64,000 bases of DNA, from assembly GCA_041752395.1 (NCBI GenBank), contig JBGSWN010000215.1:66960-130959 (forward strand), given 5' to 3'. The DNA comes from UBA6168 sp041752395. GTDB lineage: Bacteria; Bacteroidota; Bacteroidia; Chitinophagales; Saprospiraceae. This document shows, piece after piece, positions 51,394 through 59,209 of the stretch (position 1 is its first letter; the number at the start of each line of letters is the position of its first letter). The translations under genes were made by a program, and so were the position numbers. The notes under the pieces were generated by a model. That model worked only from the letters and a program-made list of their open reading frames with translations, searched no databases and had not been told where the DNA came from.

Positions 51394-51891
51394 AAATGAA
51401 AAACGTTTCAGAAATACCATAAACAATTACGGAAGATGAGCGGCAAGGAGGATAGCAACCATGTCCAGCAACTTATTTCATATGATTTGGGACGCAAATC
51501 CCAAACAAGCTCTTAATAATATTGAAAAATATATCGCCGATAGGTGACCAATCCAATCCAATCTTGTCCTGTGTAAAATCACAGCTTATGAATCAAGCCG
51601 TCAAACCTATTCAATGATGGAATTTTTGGGGGCGAGCTGAAAACTATTCCAAGTGAAGCCAAGCCAAGGAACGTGTGCGAAATAACATGCCATTTTGGGC
51701 GGCGTCTTTTTGACGCTGACTTCGTTGACGAAACAGTTGCGTAGCTAGGCTATGCGCCTGTTCCGCCGCCTTGTCATCGCCAAGAATACACTCGCCGAAA
51801 ACGGCACCTTATTTCACCCACGTTCCCAATAAATTTCACGAAACCACTTGCTTTCTCGTTTTTTTTGCAATATTGGCGCTTTAAACTTCCT
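51394..51891. other. Gene-free stretch upstream of the sigma gene
   Basis: About 500 bp without a convincing gene. Ends with the structured palindrome at 51698-51770. No promoter with good spacing recognised. Confidence 0.5.
51698..51770 (+). repeat. Branched palindrome upstream of the sigma gene
   Basis: Outer GGCGGC (51698-51703) pairs with GCCGCC (51765-51770). Inside are hairpins GCGTC/GACGC (51702-51716) and AACAG...CTGTT (51732-51762), the latter with an inner GCGTAGC/GCTATGC. The pattern suggests a folded RNA or REP-like element. Confidence 0.55.
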
Positions 51892-52497
51892 ATGGTTTTT
51901 TTGCAAAGCACCACTACTGAATTTGAGCCGCTCGACGACCAGAACCTCGTCGCCGCCATCCTCACCGAGGACAACCGGGAACGGCAGCGCCTGATGCAGG
52001 AGGTGCTCTACGACCGCTACGCCGACAAGGTTTTTTACAAATGCCTCAGCATCGTCAAAGACCACGAAACAGCCAAAGACCTAGCGCACGACATCCTGGT
52101 GAAGATGTTCCTAAAACTGAAAGATTTCAAAGGTACTTCGCCCTTCTACGGCTGGTTGTTTGCCATCGCCTACAACCATTGCATCAACTTTGTAAACAAG
52201 CAGCAACGACTGCGCACCGAAGATTTTGACACGCACGGCTACGATATTGCCGAAGATGAAATCGAAAAGGAAAACCTCGAACTGAAGGAACTTCGGCTGG
52301 AAAAACTCGAAGAACTCCTCGGTGAACTGACTGAAAGCGAACGCCTCATACTCCTGTTGCGCTACCAAGATGACTTGGCCGTGAAGGACATCGCCGAGGC
52401 ACTCGACATTGGCGAAAGCGCCGTCAAAATGCGGCTGAAACGCAGCCGGGACCGACTAGCCGAACTTTTTAAAATGAACTCTGCCCATGAAAAATGA
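51892..52497 (+). CDS. ECF-type RNA polymerase sigma factor
   Basis: A 201-residue sigma factor from the ATG at 51892. Region 2 has 'DRYADKVFYKCLSIVKDHET' then 'AKDLAHDILVKMFLKL', and region 4 has 'LTESERLILLLRYQDDLAVK' then 'DIAEALDIGESAVKMRLKRS'. It differs from the FecI-type one at 12966. Its 3' end overlaps the next gene by 11 bp, so the small acidic protein is probably translated together with it. No FecR partner is adjacent. The location among channel genes points to an envelope-stress or osmotic regulon, which is inference. Confidence 0.9.
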   Translation: MVFLQSTTTEFEPLDDQNLVAAILTEDNRERQRLMQEVLYDRYADKVFYKCLSIVKDHETAKDLAHDILVKMFLKLKDFKGTSPFYGWLFAIAYNHCINFVNKQQRLRTEDFDTHGYDIAEDEIEKENLELKELRLEKLEELLGELTESERLILLLRYQDDLAVKDIAEALDIGESAVKMRLKRSRDRLAELFKMNSAHEK

Positions 52498-52768
52498 CGA
52501 TAGCATACCCAACGAGCAGGGCAAGGAACTCCGCAACCATTTGAAGGATGAGTTTCAAAAAATGCAGCCCAAGGAAGCTGCCCCAGCGGTGCTCAAAAAG
52601 CAAGTGTTCGACACACTTGACACCATACGGCTCATGGCCGATATGGCCGACTTGTTTACCGTTAAATTCACGAAAACAGAGTCGCAAATGATGGATTTGC
52701 TGGGGGATGAACAGTCGGACAATCCGACCGAACAGCCTGATGATGAAGACGCAACTGATAAAAAATAA
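52487..52768 (+). CDS. Small acidic protein coupled to the sigma factor
   Basis: A 93-residue cytoplasmic protein with an N-terminal charged helix ('LRNHLKDEFQKMQPKEAAP'), a middle helix ('LKKQVFDTLDTIRLMADMAD') and a very acidic C-terminal tail. The start overlaps the sigma factor by 11 bp. By context it could be an anti-sigma factor or modulator, but no zinc-binding or FecR-like domain is present. The middle helix with 'MADLFTVKF' is hydrophobic but short. I do not recognise the family. Confidence 0.7.
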   Translation: MKNDDSIPNEQGKELRNHLKDEFQKMQPKEAAPAVLKKQVFDTLDTIRLMADMADLFTVKFTKTESQMMDLLGDEQSDNPTEQPDDEDATDKK

Positions 52769-52797
52769 TTACTTTCAAAATAGGTGATTCGAATATG

Positions 52798-53020
52798 AAG
52801 GGCTTTCTTATAAAACGCTATGCGCTTGTTTAGTGCCCCATCGGGGCGAAATGTCGGTAATGATTTGATTAAGAACGGGTCTCCGTGCCGTAGGTACGGC
52901 ACACTGGTGGCAATATCCCGTACCTACGGCACGGGAGGCACTGCTTTTGGCAACAACTACCAACATTTCGCCCCGATGGGGCGCTAAAAGTGCTTGGACA
53001 ATTTTTATAGGAAAGCCCTG
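52798..53020. mobile_element. MITE-like element, 223 bp, with 10-bp target duplication
   Basis: Ends match as inverted repeats: left AAGGGCTTTCTTATAAAA and right complement CAGGGCTTTCCTATAAAA. The pairing extends inward over about 60 bp per arm, including the GCCCCATCGGGGCGAAATGT block (52837-52857; complement at 52959-52982). Inside is a 17-bp perfect inner palindrome (52883-52899 with 52918-52934). TTCGAATATG lies immediately outside both ends (52788-52797 and 53021-53030). No gene is inside, so it would need a transposase from elsewhere. Confidence 0.75.
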
Positions 53021-53138
53021 TTCGAATATGTGACCGATTCAAAAACCGATTGTCTTGTTCTTGAAACCTGAGAAACTGTTTTAAAACCCCTCAACGGCCA
53101 GGAAACAACCATTTATCAAAAAAATTAAATCTAATAGC

Positions 53139-53852
53139 ATGAAAAAGCATATCATATTAATCAGTTTTTTGGCCTTCGCTACCATCTCCTATTCACAGGA
53201 AGAACTGACTGCCAAAGGTGGCGCACCCATCGCCGCTGCTGCCAGGGTGGAGGTGCAGGAAGTACACCAGACCATGAGCAAAGGGCAGCAAAACAGCTTC
53301 ATTATGCAGCTACCCAGCGAATCCAAGAAAACGGCGATTTCCGTTTGGAAAGACCTTATGAAGGAGTACAAGGGCAAAGCCAAAAAGAAATCGGGTGAAT
53401 ACGTTTCCGAAACGGAGAAAATGACGCCGCTTGGTGCCTTGGTCACTGTTTACGCCAAATTCGACAAGCAGGAAGTTTCGGTCTGGTTCGAGCGGGATGG
53501 CAACTTCATTTCCACCCAAAACGACCCCGGCAGCTATGCCTTCATCGAAGAGCTGTTCAACGACTACAAATACAACCTGCGCAAAGAACTGGCCACGCAG
53601 CATGTGGATGACCAGGAAAAGCAATTGAAATCGCTGGAGAAAGACCTCTCCAAACTGGAAAAAGAGAACCAACGCCTGCACGATACCATTGAAAAGGCCA
53701 AAAAAGCCATTACAGATGCAGAGCAGGGGATTGAAGTTAACCTGAAAAATCAGGGTGCCAAGCAAGTCGAAATCGAAGCTCAAAAGACCGCCGTGGAGTC
53801 CGCCAAGGAAGCACACCGGACTATTGAGAAATACAATAAGTCGAAACAGTAA
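53139..53852 (+). CDS. Secreted coiled-coil protein
   Basis: A 237-residue secreted protein with signal peptide 'MKKHIILISFLAFATISYS'. The first 130 residues of the mature protein form a small alpha/beta domain ('ISVWKDLMKEYKGKAKKKSG', 'VTVYAKFDKQEVSVWFERDG'). The last 90 residues are a continuous coiled coil ('QEKQLKSLEKDLSKLEKENQ' then 'RLHDTIEKAKKAITDAEQG'). No cysteine or enzyme motif. It follows the mobile element by 118 bp and precedes the MscS-family gene by 93 bp on the same strand. A periplasmic scaffold linking envelope proteins is a reasonable but unproven idea. Confidence 0.75.
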   Translation: MKKHIILISFLAFATISYSQEELTAKGGAPIAAAARVEVQEVHQTMSKGQQNSFIMQLPSESKKTAISVWKDLMKEYKGKAKKKSGEYVSETEKMTPLGALVTVYAKFDKQEVSVWFERDGNFISTQNDPGSYAFIEELFNDYKYNLRKELATQHVDDQEKQLKSLEKDLSKLEKENQRLHDTIEKAKKAITDAEQGIEVNLKNQGAKQVEIEAQKTAVESAKEAHRTIEKYNKSKQ

Positions 53853-53945
53853 AAATACTTATCAAAACCCTTATGATTACTGCCGGAAATGCTTAGATTA
53901 GCATCTCTGGCAGCTTTGTTTTACAAGGTACAAAACGAAATAACG

Positions 53946-54776
53946 ATGAACGAAATAACCACCTGGTCAGAAGTCTTTTTCCACAGTTTCCAGTCGTTTG
54001 GGCAAAAACTGTTGGGTGCCATTCCGGGCATCCTCGGTGCCATCCTCATCCTTTTGCTGGGTTGGCTGTTCGCCAAATTCGTCGCAAAAGGCGTGACGCA
54101 ACTGCTGAAGCTCATCAAATTCGACAAGCTCGCCGACAAGATAAAGGCCACCGATTTTTTGAAAAAAGCCAATGTGGAACGCTCGCCGAGCGAGGTCATC
54201 GGCGTGTTCGTTTATTGGACTTTGCTGCTGCTGGTCATCATCTCCGCCTCCGATGCGCTGGGCTGGACGGCAGTCTCGGCAGAAGTCTCCAAGCTCTTGA
54301 GCCTGTTGCCCAACGTGCTGGTCGGCATCGTTTTCTTCATCGTCGGGTATTATATCGCTAGTTTCGTTAGGGATGTGATACGGGGCGCTGCCAGTTCCAT
54401 GAACATCGGCGCTGGCAGGCTCATCGGCAGCCTTGTCTTCTATCTGATGCTCATCCTCATTACCCTCACGGCGCTTACGCAAGCGGGCGTTGATACGAGC
54501 ATCATCACTGGAAACCTCATGCTGATTTTGGGCGCCATCCTCGCCGCCGCCGCCATTTCCTACGGCTTTGCCTCCAGGGATGTATTGTCAAATATTCTCG
54601 CTGGGTTCTTCAGCCGCCGCACCTTTAATATTGGACAAACCATTGAAATAGAAGGCGTTCGGGGTGAAATTGTCAGCATCAGCAATATCTCCATCATCCT
54701 ACAAACCGGGGAAAACGAACAGGTGGTAGTGCCGACGCACCAGTTGATTACCAATCGGGTGAAGATAATCGGATAG
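53946..54776 (+). CDS. MscS-family mechanosensitive channel
   Basis: A 276-residue protein from ATG 53946. Helices at about residues 20-45, 70-90, 105-125 and 145-190 include the pore-lining Gly/Ala-rich 'LGAILAAAAISYGFASRDVL' segment. The beta domain follows with 'FNIGQTIEIEGVRGEIVSIS' and 'TGENEQVVVPTHQLITNRV', the MscS signature. It ends soon after the beta domain, so it is a short form without the C-terminal alpha/beta domain. It should release solutes on membrane tension. The upstream TM_helix-type segment ('IPGILGAILILLLGWLFAKF') also resembles the CmpX-like neighbour. A strong terminator follows. Confidence 0.9.
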   Translation: MNEITTWSEVFFHSFQSFGQKLLGAIPGILGAILILLLGWLFAKFVAKGVTQLLKLIKFDKLADKIKATDFLKKANVERSPSEVIGVFVYWTLLLLVIISASDALGWTAVSAEVSKLLSLLPNVLVGIVFFIVGYYIASFVRDVIRGAASSMNIGAGRLIGSLVFYLMLILITLTALTQAGVDTSIITGNLMLILGAILAAAAISYGFASRDVLSNILAGFFSRRTFNIGQTIEIEGVRGEIVSISNISIILQTGENEQVVVPTHQLITNRVKIIG

Positions 54777-54789
54777 GCAGGATAAAGCC

Positions 54790-54831
54790 AATCAGGAGGA
54801 AACTTGAGGTCAAGTTTCCTCCTGATTTTTT
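54790..54831 (+). terminator. Intrinsic terminator of the MscS gene
   Basis: An 18-bp perfect stem (AATCAGGAGGAAACTTGA with its complement) with a very short 2-nt loop, followed by six T. Confidence 0.9.
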
Positions 54832-54892
54832 CTCAAAAAAAATGATTTCCATATTTTATTAGCTACCATTGCAATTGATGGGAATAATTAAG

Positions 54893-54972
54893 AACTCAAG
54901 TTAACGTGAGTTCGGAAATTTTCAAGCCGCAGAGCGGCAGTCAATTAATCTCCGAACTCACGTTCAAGTTTG
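54893..54972 (+). promoter_or_regulatory. Inverted repeat upstream of the SLC12-type transporter gene
   Basis: AACGTGAGTTCGGA (54903-54916) pairs with TCCGAACTCACGTT (54951-54964) around an inner GCCGC-AGA-GCGGC hairpin. It ends 48 bp before the start codon at 55020, and a TAACTTTTG box follows at 54984-54992. It may act as operator or leader structure. Confidence 0.5.
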
Positions 54973-55019
54973 AAATTACCTCCTAACTTTTGCCAAAATT
55001 GATCGAAAACCTAAAATAC

Positions 55020-57398
55020 ATGCAGACCTTTCAGGACATAAAAAAATTTGGCACAGCCCCCGTATTCTTCACCGCTATTTCCACCATATTAGGAGCGGTC
55101 ATGTTCCTTCGCTTCGGCTTTTCGGTCGGGAATGTGGGAATGCTTGGCACACTCGCCATCATCCTCATCGGACACCTCGTCACCATTCCCACGGCGATGG
55201 CCATCGCCGAGATTGCCACGAACCAAAAAGTGGAGGGCGGCGGCGAATATTATATCATTAGCCGCTCCTTCGGGCTGGTCATCGGTAGTACCATTGGCAT
55301 TGCCTTGTACCTCTCGCAGGCCATCAGCGTGGCATTTTATATCATTGCTTTCACGGAAGCCTTCGGCTCATTAATCACCTGGTTGAATGCAAGTTTCAAC
55401 TTGCCACCGTGGCTGGTTTGGCTGCTGGCGCAAAAACAGACGATTGGCATACCTGCCCTCATTGGCCTGACCTATATCATGCTCACCAAAGGCGCCGATT
55501 TAGGTGTCAAAATGCTTTACGGCGTGGTGGCTATACTCGGTATTTCACTCCTTGCTTTTTTCATCGGCACGACTGAATACTCACAGACCCACGACTTGAA
55601 CCTCTTGTCCACCGTAGCCGACATACCCCAAGCCGTCAATGACATCGTGACCACTAAAGACCTCACAACTACTGGATTTCAGGACAGTATGGCACAGCTC
55701 AACCCCGCCCCCAATGTAACACGCGTACCGCAGGATGAGCCGATGTCGCCGCTTATCCCCATTGGCTTTTTCACTGTTTTTGCCATTATTTTCCCAGCAT
55801 TTACTGGTATGACAGCGGGCGTTGGCCTGTCTGGCGACCTACGAGACCCCGGCAAATCTTTACCGATGGGCACCATGGCAGGTACGCTTGCAGGCATGGT
55901 GATTTATGTTTTCATTGCTTACAAATTGGCCGTATCGGCCAGCCCGCAAGACCTCGCCGACACCTCTAAACTCATCATGGCGGACATTGCCTGGCAGGGT
56001 TGGTGGCTTATTCCGCTTGGTTTGGCGGCAGCCACTATTTCCTCGGCACTGGGGTCAATTATGGTAGCGCCCCGCACCTTGCAGGCCATCGCCCGTGACC
56101 AGATTTTCCCGACTCCAGCTGTCAACAACTGGCTGTCAAAAGGCAAGGGAAAGTCTGACGAGCCTTTCAATGCTACGGTACTGACGGTTGTCCTTGCTGG
56201 GGCATTCATCCTAGCTGGTGCGCTGGACATGGTGGCGCAGGTCATCTCCATGTTCTTCATGGTGACTTATGGTTCGCTCTGTCTGATTTCGTTCCTCAGT
56301 CATTTCGCCGCCGACCCCTCGTACCGCCCACGGTTCAAGTCCCGCTGGTACATTTCGCTTTTCGGAGCAGTGGCTTGTTTCGGGCTGATGTTTTTCATGA
56401 ACCCCGGCTATGCCACCACTGCCATACTTGGCATGGTGGGACTTTACTTCGTAATTGCAACTTTCAACCGAGACAAACAGAGCATTGCGCTTATTTTTCA
56501 GGGCGTAATTTTCCAGTTCAGCCGGCAGTTGCAGGTGTTTTTGCAAAAAGCAGACAAGGAGCAGGCGAAGAGCTGGCGGCCATCCGCTGTGGCTTTTTCC
56601 GAGCGCAGTTTCGATAGGCTGGGTACCTTCCACTTGCTGAGTTGGATAGCCGCCAAATATGGGTTCGGCACTTATATCCACCGTATCAATGGCTACCTCT
56701 CCAAGCAAAGCGGCCTGGAGGCAAAAGCCTGCAAGGAGCGGCTCATTCGTATGGCGGAGACCACGAATAGCAATATATATGTGGATACCATCGTGACGCC
56801 GTCGTTCACTTCTGGCATCGCCAACTTGGTACAAATGCCTGGTATTGCTGGCACGGAGAACAACCTCCTCATTTTTGAATTTGCGAAAAAAAATCCCGAG
56901 GAACTGGCCGAAATTGTTGAAAATTTCAAGCTTATACGGGCATTGGACTTCGACGTGCTTATACTGGGCGGCTCGGAGCGAGGCTTTGGTTTGAAAAAGC
57001 AAATCCATATCTGGATTACATCTGCCGACTACGAAAACGCCAACTTGATGATACTGCTGGCTTACATCATCATGGGCCACAAGGATTGGCGCTCCGCAGA
57101 AATCAAGATTTTCGCAATTTATCCTGAGGATAGCATTAAAGAAGAACAAGAGCGATTGTTAATGCTCATTTCCGCTGGGCAGTTGCCCATTTCACCGAAC
57201 AATATCGAGTTCATTACCCGCAAGCCGGACATCCGCAACCGGGCGGTTATTTCCCAAAAGTCAAAGGATGCCGACCTGACCATTATTGGGTTCCGGGAAG
57301 AAGCACTGACACACAACGGGAAGGATGTTTTTTGCGGTTTGGATGAAATTGGGAATGTACTTTACGTGAGTGCTGGGCGGGAAAAGGAGATAAAGTAG
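55020..57398 (+). CDS. SLC12/APC-superfamily cation-chloride-cotransporter-like permease
   Basis: A 792-residue protein from ATG 55020. The first 460 residues have about 12 membrane helices in the APC fold with 'ISTILGAVMFLRFGFSVGNV', 'AIAEIATNQKVEGGGEYYII', 'IIFPAFTGMTAGVGLSGDLR' and 'GSIMVAPRTLQAIARDQIFP', features of the SLC12 Na-K-Cl type family. Residues 500-792 form a soluble C-terminal domain with 'IYVDTIVTPSFTSGIANLVQ' and 'RAVISQKSKDADLTIIGFRE', as in the cotransporter C-terminal domain (universal-stress-like fold). It probably moves K+/Na+/Cl- or amino acids across the inner membrane; substrate unproven. Located after MscS and CmpX-like genes, so ion balance is a shared theme. The upstream TTG (54990) is not preferred. 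Confidence 0.88.
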   Translation: MQTFQDIKKFGTAPVFFTAISTILGAVMFLRFGFSVGNVGMLGTLAIILIGHLVTIPTAMAIAEIATNQKVEGGGEYYIISRSFGLVIGSTIGIALYLSQAISVAFYIIAFTEAFGSLITWLNASFNLPPWLVWLLAQKQTIGIPALIGLTYIMLTKGADLGVKMLYGVVAILGISLLAFFIGTTEYSQTHDLNLLSTVADIPQAVNDIVTTKDLTTTGFQDSMAQLNPAPNVTRVPQDEPMSPLIPIGFFTVFAIIFPAFTGMTAGVGLSGDLRDPGKSLPMGTMAGTLAGMVIYVFIAYKLAVSASPQDLADTSKLIMADIAWQGWWLIPLGLAAATISSALGSIMVAPRTLQAIARDQIFPTPAVNNWLSKGKGKSDEPFNATVLTVVLAGAFILAGALDMVAQVISMFFMVTYGSLCLISFLSHFAADPSYRPRFKSRWYISLFGAVACFGLMFFMNPGYATTAILGMVGLYFVIATFNRDKQSIALIFQGVIFQFSRQLQVFLQKADKEQAKSWRPSAVAFSERSFDRLGTFHLLSWIAAKYGFGTYIHRINGYLSKQSGLEAKACKERLIRMAETTNSNIYVDTIVTPSFTSGIANLVQMPGIAGTENNLLIFEFAKKNPEELAEIVENFKLIRALDFDVLILGGSERGFGLKKQIHIWITSADYENANLMILLAYIIMGHKDWRSAEIKIFAIYPEDSIKEEQERLLMLISAGQLPISPNNIEFITRKPDIRNRAVISQKSKDADLTIIGFREEALTHNGKDVFCGLDEIGNVLYVSAGREKEIK

Positions 57399-57470
57399 TG
57401 GAAACAAATTTATTGCAATTTAAAATCCGGCTTTTATTCCACCTTCTACTCCAATGAAGAAACAAGAAAA

Positions 57471-58394
57471 ATGCTTCCAATAAAGAAAGTGCATCCAACG
57501 ATAAAATCTGAACTGCACCCTCGAAACAAACATCGGGAGCGCTATGATTTTAAATTATTGATAGAAAGTTTTCCGGCATTGGCATCGTATGTGAAAGTGA
57601 ACGATTACGACGATGAATCCATTGATTTTTTCAACCCAACTGCGGTTAAAACGCTCAATACAGCACTATTAAAGCATTATTATCAAATCGAAAACTGGAA
57701 TATTCCGCCAAATTATTTATGCCCGCCCATTCCCGGCAGGGCGGATTATATCCACCATATTGCGGATTTATTGGCAAAATATAATCGTGGCAATATCCCC
57801 ACGGAGCCTCAAATAAGGTGCTTGGATATTGGCGTCGGCGCCAATTGCATCTATCCCATCATTGGAAAAAGGGAATATGGCTGGACATTTGTGGGTTCGG
57901 ATATTGATGCGGTGGCGGTTAAATCTGCCATTAAAATCATTGAACTAAACCCCGCATTGCAAGGCAATATTGAAATAAGGTTGCAGCCAAATCCGAAGGA
58001 TATATTTCATGGAATCATTAAAAAGGGCGAACGCTTTGAATTGTCCATTTGCAACCCGCCTTTTCATGCGTCATTGGCGGAGGCACAGGCGGGTACAAGT
58101 CGAAAACTCAAGAACCTAAAAGCAAAAAAAGCAACGAAACCCGTCCTGAATTTTGGCGGGCAAAACAATGAATTATGGTGCGAAGGTGGGGAGGCAGGTT
58201 TCTTACAGGAAATGGTGCGCCAAAGCAGGGAATTCGCCGATTCCGTGCGTTGGTTTTCCAGTTTGATTTCCAAAGCATCCAATCTTAAAGGCGTTTATGC
58301 AGCCCTCAAGACCGTCGGTGCAACCAAAGTGGAAACGCTTCCCATGGGGCAAGGCAATAAGCAGAGCCGCATTGTTGCTTGGTCGTTTTTATAG
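57471..58394 (+). CDS. rlmF: 23S rRNA m6A1618 methyltransferase (RlmF-like)
   Basis: A 307-residue SAM-dependent adenine-N6 methyltransferase. SAM loop 'CLDIGVGANCIYPIIG' is at residues 117-132 and the catalytic motif 'NPPF' is at 195-198. The N-terminal 'HPRNKHRERYDFKLL' segment is typical of RlmF/YbiN, which methylates A1618 of 23S rRNA in E. coli. Site specificity is inferred. It lies 73 bp after the transporter gene on the same strand and converges with the ABC ATPase gene (40-bp gap). It is unrelated to the transporter by function. Confidence 0.9.
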   Translation: MLPIKKVHPTIKSELHPRNKHRERYDFKLLIESFPALASYVKVNDYDDESIDFFNPTAVKTLNTALLKHYYQIENWNIPPNYLCPPIPGRADYIHHIADLLAKYNRGNIPTEPQIRCLDIGVGANCIYPIIGKREYGWTFVGSDIDAVAVKSAIKIIELNPALQGNIEIRLQPNPKDIFHGIIKKGERFELSICNPPFHASLAEAQAGTSRKLKNLKAKKATKPVLNFGGQNNELWCEGGEAGFLQEMVRQSREFADSVRWFSSLISKASNLKGVYAALKTVGATKVETLPMGQGNKQSRIVAWSFL

Positions 58395-58433
58395 AATAGG
58401 CACAACCTGAGCCTTCAAATCAGCAAGTATATC

Positions 58434-59114
58434 TCACTGTCCAATAATCCGCCCATCCTCCATTTCAATAATCCGGTGCGTATTTTCCGCAAAAGTTTGG
58501 TCGTGCGTCACGATGAGCAATGTCTGGTTGAATTCCTCGCAAAGTCGCTTGAATATATCGAAGACGATATCACCATTTTTTTTGTCGAGGTTGCCCGTCG
58601 GCTCATCGCCCATGATGATGATGGGGTCGTTAATAAGGGCACGGGCGATGGCCACTCGCTGTTTTTCACCGCCGGAGAGCCGGTACGCCATTTGGGGGGC
58701 CAATGCTTCAATACCCAGCATTTTCAGGCGCTCCATGGCATTGTGCTGTATTTCTTCTTCGGAAAGTTTTCGGAGTTTCAGGCCCGGGAGCATTACGTTT
58801 TTTAGCACGGAAAACTCGTTCAGCAAGTAGTGAAACTGAAACACGAAACCGATTTTCTCATTGCGGATTTGGGCCAACTCTGGCTCGGTCTTTCCCCGCA
58901 TCAAATCCCCATCAATCCGCAAATCGCCCTCATAATCGGTGTCCATCGTCGAGAGGATGTACAACAGCGTGGACTTGCCGCAGCCCGACTTGCCTGTCAC
59001 AGCCACAAACTCGCCTTGTTTCACCGAAATATTAATATCCTTCAAAACCTGTACCCTCACCGGGTCGTTGAAGTATTTGTTGAGATGCTCGGATTGTAAT
59101 ACTGTTTTTTGCAT
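58434..59114 (-). CDS. ABC transporter ATPase (LolD/MacB type)
   Basis: A 226-residue ATPase. Walker A 'GKSGCGKST' at 41-49, signature 'LSGGEKQRVAIARAL', Walker B 'IIIMGDEPTGNLDKKNGD' and H-loop 'LIVTHDQTFA' are intact. It pairs with the permease gene upstream (transcribed first) and the HlyD-family adaptor, giving a MacAB-like or Lol-like system. An 8-bp tandem repeat lies 9-56 bp upstream of the start codon at 59114. Confidence 0.92.
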   Translation of the reverse strand: MQKTVLQSEHLNKYFNDPVRVQVLKDINISVKQGEFVAVTGKSGCGKSTLLYILSTMDTDYEGDLRIDGDLMRGKTEPELAQIRNEKIGFVFQFHYLLNEFSVLKNVMLPGLKLRKLSEEEIQHNAMERLKMLGIEALAPQMAYRLSGGEKQRVAIARALINDPIIIMGDEPTGNLDKKNGDIVFDIFKRLCEEFNQTLLIVTHDQTFAENTHRIIEMEDGRIIGQ

Positions 59115-59122
59115 GGAAAGTA

Positions 59123-59170
59123 TTATTGGGTTATTGGGTTATTGGGTTATTGGGTTATTGGGTTATTGGG
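59123..59170. repeat. Six copies of an 8-bp tandem repeat (TTATTGGG)
   Basis: Six perfect TTATTGGG units lie between the permease and ATPase genes, just upstream of the ATPase start. It reads CCCAATAA on the minus strand. Repeat-length change could alter translation or transcription of the ATPase. Confidence 0.9.
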
Positions 59171-59209
59171 TTATTTTATAGACTATACCTCAATAACATA
59201 ATACTGAAT

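Noticed and set aside
56211..57149. 312-codon minus-strand ORF
   Set aside because: Antisense shadow of the SLC12-type transporter gene.
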